A stretch of 8,903 nt of DNA from Campylobacterales bacterium. GTDB lineage: Bacteria > Campylobacterota > Campylobacteria > Campylobacterales > Hydrogenimonadaceae. Of this stretch, positions 7,866 to 8,903 are shown piece after piece (the stretch's first letter is position 1; every line of letters starts with the position of its first letter). A program made the position numbers and the translations under genes. The DNA lies in assembly GCA_027067015.1 (NCBI GenBank), contig JAMOMS010000198.1, positions 1-8,903 on the forward strand, given 5' to 3'. The notes beneath the pieces were generated by a model. The model was not told where the DNA came from. It did no database searches and worked only from the letters and a program-made list of their open reading frames with translations.

Positions 7866-8903
7866 GATAACCTCGCTACGCGTAATACTTCGTCAATGGT
7901 GGTTTTGCCCTCCACCGCTTTGTTAACACCGTCTTGGATCATGGTGACAAATCCCTGGCGTTTGGCCTCTTCAAAAATCTCTTTTTTGGAGGCTTCCCTG
8001 GCGATCATACTGGAGATAGTCTCATTGGAGCGCAAAACCTCGCTGATCATCTCCCGACCCTGGTAGCCGGTACCCTGGCACTCTTTGCATCCCATGCCTT
8101 TATAGAAGGTGGCATCTTCGGGCAGATACTCCTCCAACTCTTCATAGATATGGGCGGGGATATCGACGGGAGCCTTGCAGTGGGGGCAGATTTTGCGCAC
8201 CAACCGCTGGGCTTCCACCGCGATTAATGAACCGGAGATGAGGTAAGGCTCAATACCCATGTCGGCCATCCGCGTGATGGCGCTAATGGCGTCGTTGGTG
8301 TGGAGGGTAGAAAGAACCAGGTGGCCTGTCAGCGCGGCCTGAATGGCGATGCGCAGGGTCTCCTGGTCGCGGATCTCACCGATCATGATAATATCGGGGT
8401 CCTGACGCAAAATAGAGCGCAGGGCGCTGGCGAAAGAGAGGCCCACTTTGGGGTTGACCTGTACCTGCTGGATCAGGTTCATCTGGTACTCTACCGGGTC
8501 TTCGACGGTGATGAGCTTGGTGTCGATGCTTTTAAGGTTGTTGATGGCACCGTAGAGGGTAGTGGTTTTACCGCTCCCCGTGGGGCCCGTGACCAGTACG
8601 ATGCCGTAGGGGACCTTGAGCGCTTTACTGAAAATGTCGAAGTTGTGAGGGCTCATCCCCGCGTCTTCAAGCTTGATCATCGCTTTGGACTTGTCAAGAA
8701 TCCGTAAAACGATGGACTCCCCGTTCATTACCGGTAGGGTCGAGACCCGGAAGTCAAAGGATTTCTCCATCAAGGTGGCGGTAAAACGCCCATCCTGGGG
8801 TTTGCGTCTTTCGGCGATATCGAGGTTTGAAAGAAGCTTTAGGCGAGAGGAGAGGGGCGGGTAGATATCTTTGTCGAAACGGAAGGTTTCGGTCAAAAGC
8901 CCG
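7862..8903 (-). CDS. gspE: GspE/PilB-type assembly ATPase, C-terminal part (5' end outside window)
   Basis: This is the cytoplasmic hexameric ATPase that drives pseudopilus or pilus assembly. The frame runs off the right edge, and 346 residues are visible of the 500-570 usual for the family. The N-terminal (MshEN-like) domain is therefore missing because of the window. The TTG at 8894-8896 is internal and not the start. Numbering from the first visible codon, the motifs are DGRFTATL (37-44), Walker A TGPTGSGKT (105-113), Asp box TVEDPVEYQ (132-140), Walker B DPDIIMIGEIRDQET (168-182) and His box TGHLVLSTLHTND (192-204). A zinc-type tetracysteine follows: C239-x2-C242, 29 residues, C272-x2-C275. 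The tetracysteine is characteristic of GspE/PilB and argues against the retraction ATPase PilT. The TGA overlaps the gspF ATG, so gspE is the upstream gene of a gspE-gspF operon. Confidence 0.95.
   Translation of the reverse strand, partial: GLLTETFRFDKDIYPPLSSRLKLLSNLDIAERRKPQDGRFTATLMEKSFDFRVSTLPVMNGESIVLRILDKSKAMIKLEDAGMSPHNFDIFSKALKVPYGIVLVTGPTGSGKTTTLYGAINNLKSIDTKLITVEDPVEYQMNLIQQVQVNPKVGLSFASALRSILRQDPDIIMIGEIRDQETLRIAIQAALTGHLVLSTLHTNDAISAITRMADMGIEPYLISGSLIAVEAQRLVRKICPHCKAPVDIPAHIYEELEEYLPEDATFYKGMGCKECQGTGYQGREMISEVLRSNETISSMIAREASKKEIFEEAKRQGFVTMIQDGVNKAVEGKTTIDEVLRVARLS

Noticed and set aside
8894..8896. TTG as the start codon of the GspE-type ATPase
   Set aside because: The frame continues upstream to the window edge, and the visible part lacks the N-terminal domain present in every GspE/PilB, so this is an internal leucine codon.

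Overview
The window is an ordinary chromosomal stretch of a Campylobacterota (Epsilonproteobacteria) genome of medium-high GC content, probably a free-living member and not a host-adapted Campylobacter or Helicobacter. This is an inference. It rests on the close resemblance of the PurL protein to my memory of campylobacterial PurL, on TATAAT-type promoters with T-rich rather than canonical -35 regions, and on the mix of a DUF481 porin-like protein with a GspE/GspF pair. Genus cannot be fixed from the sequence.

Layout, left to right. (1) The 3' part of an unrecognised gene on + runs in from the left edge and ends at 394. (2) A complete cold-shock-domain gene lies on - (400-618), convergent with gene 1 and only 5 nt from it. 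It has a strong candidate promoter (TTGCTA-N17-TATACT) and a leader of about 127 nt. (3) purL (862-3072, +) is divergent from csp. It encodes the small-type FGAM synthase subunit and has a TATAAT box and a good ribosome binding site. (4) A 171-bp AT-rich gap follows. (5) A small hemerythrin-like four-helix protein lies on + (3244-3693). (6) A DUF481 outer-membrane beta-barrel gene lies on - (3704-4423), convergent with gene 5. (7) A complete UvrD/Rep-family helicase gene lies on + (4555-6621), divergent from DUF481 across a 131-bp promoter region with a 15-bp palindrome. (8) gspF (6618-7865) and gspE (7862 to the right edge) lie on - as an overlapping pair. They encode the inner-membrane platform and the ATPase of a type II secretion / type IV pilus / DNA-uptake machine.

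Only gspE and gspF clearly work together: their ATGA overlap suggests one operon read from beyond the right edge, with translational coupling. The other genes are single units in alternating orientation. They cover purine synthesis, RNA chaperoning, a possible iron or oxygen/NO-related protein, an outer-membrane protein and DNA repair, and they do not form a recognisable pathway.

I found no tRNA, rRNA, CRISPR array, insertion sequence, phage gene or obvious transferred island, and no convincing case for a new biological system. The points most worth checking are regulatory: the csp leader that may mask its own ribosome binding site, the palindrome at the helicase promoter, the incomplete metal-ligand set of the hemerythrin-like protein, and the hairpins and stop-codon overlaps at the convergent gene ends.
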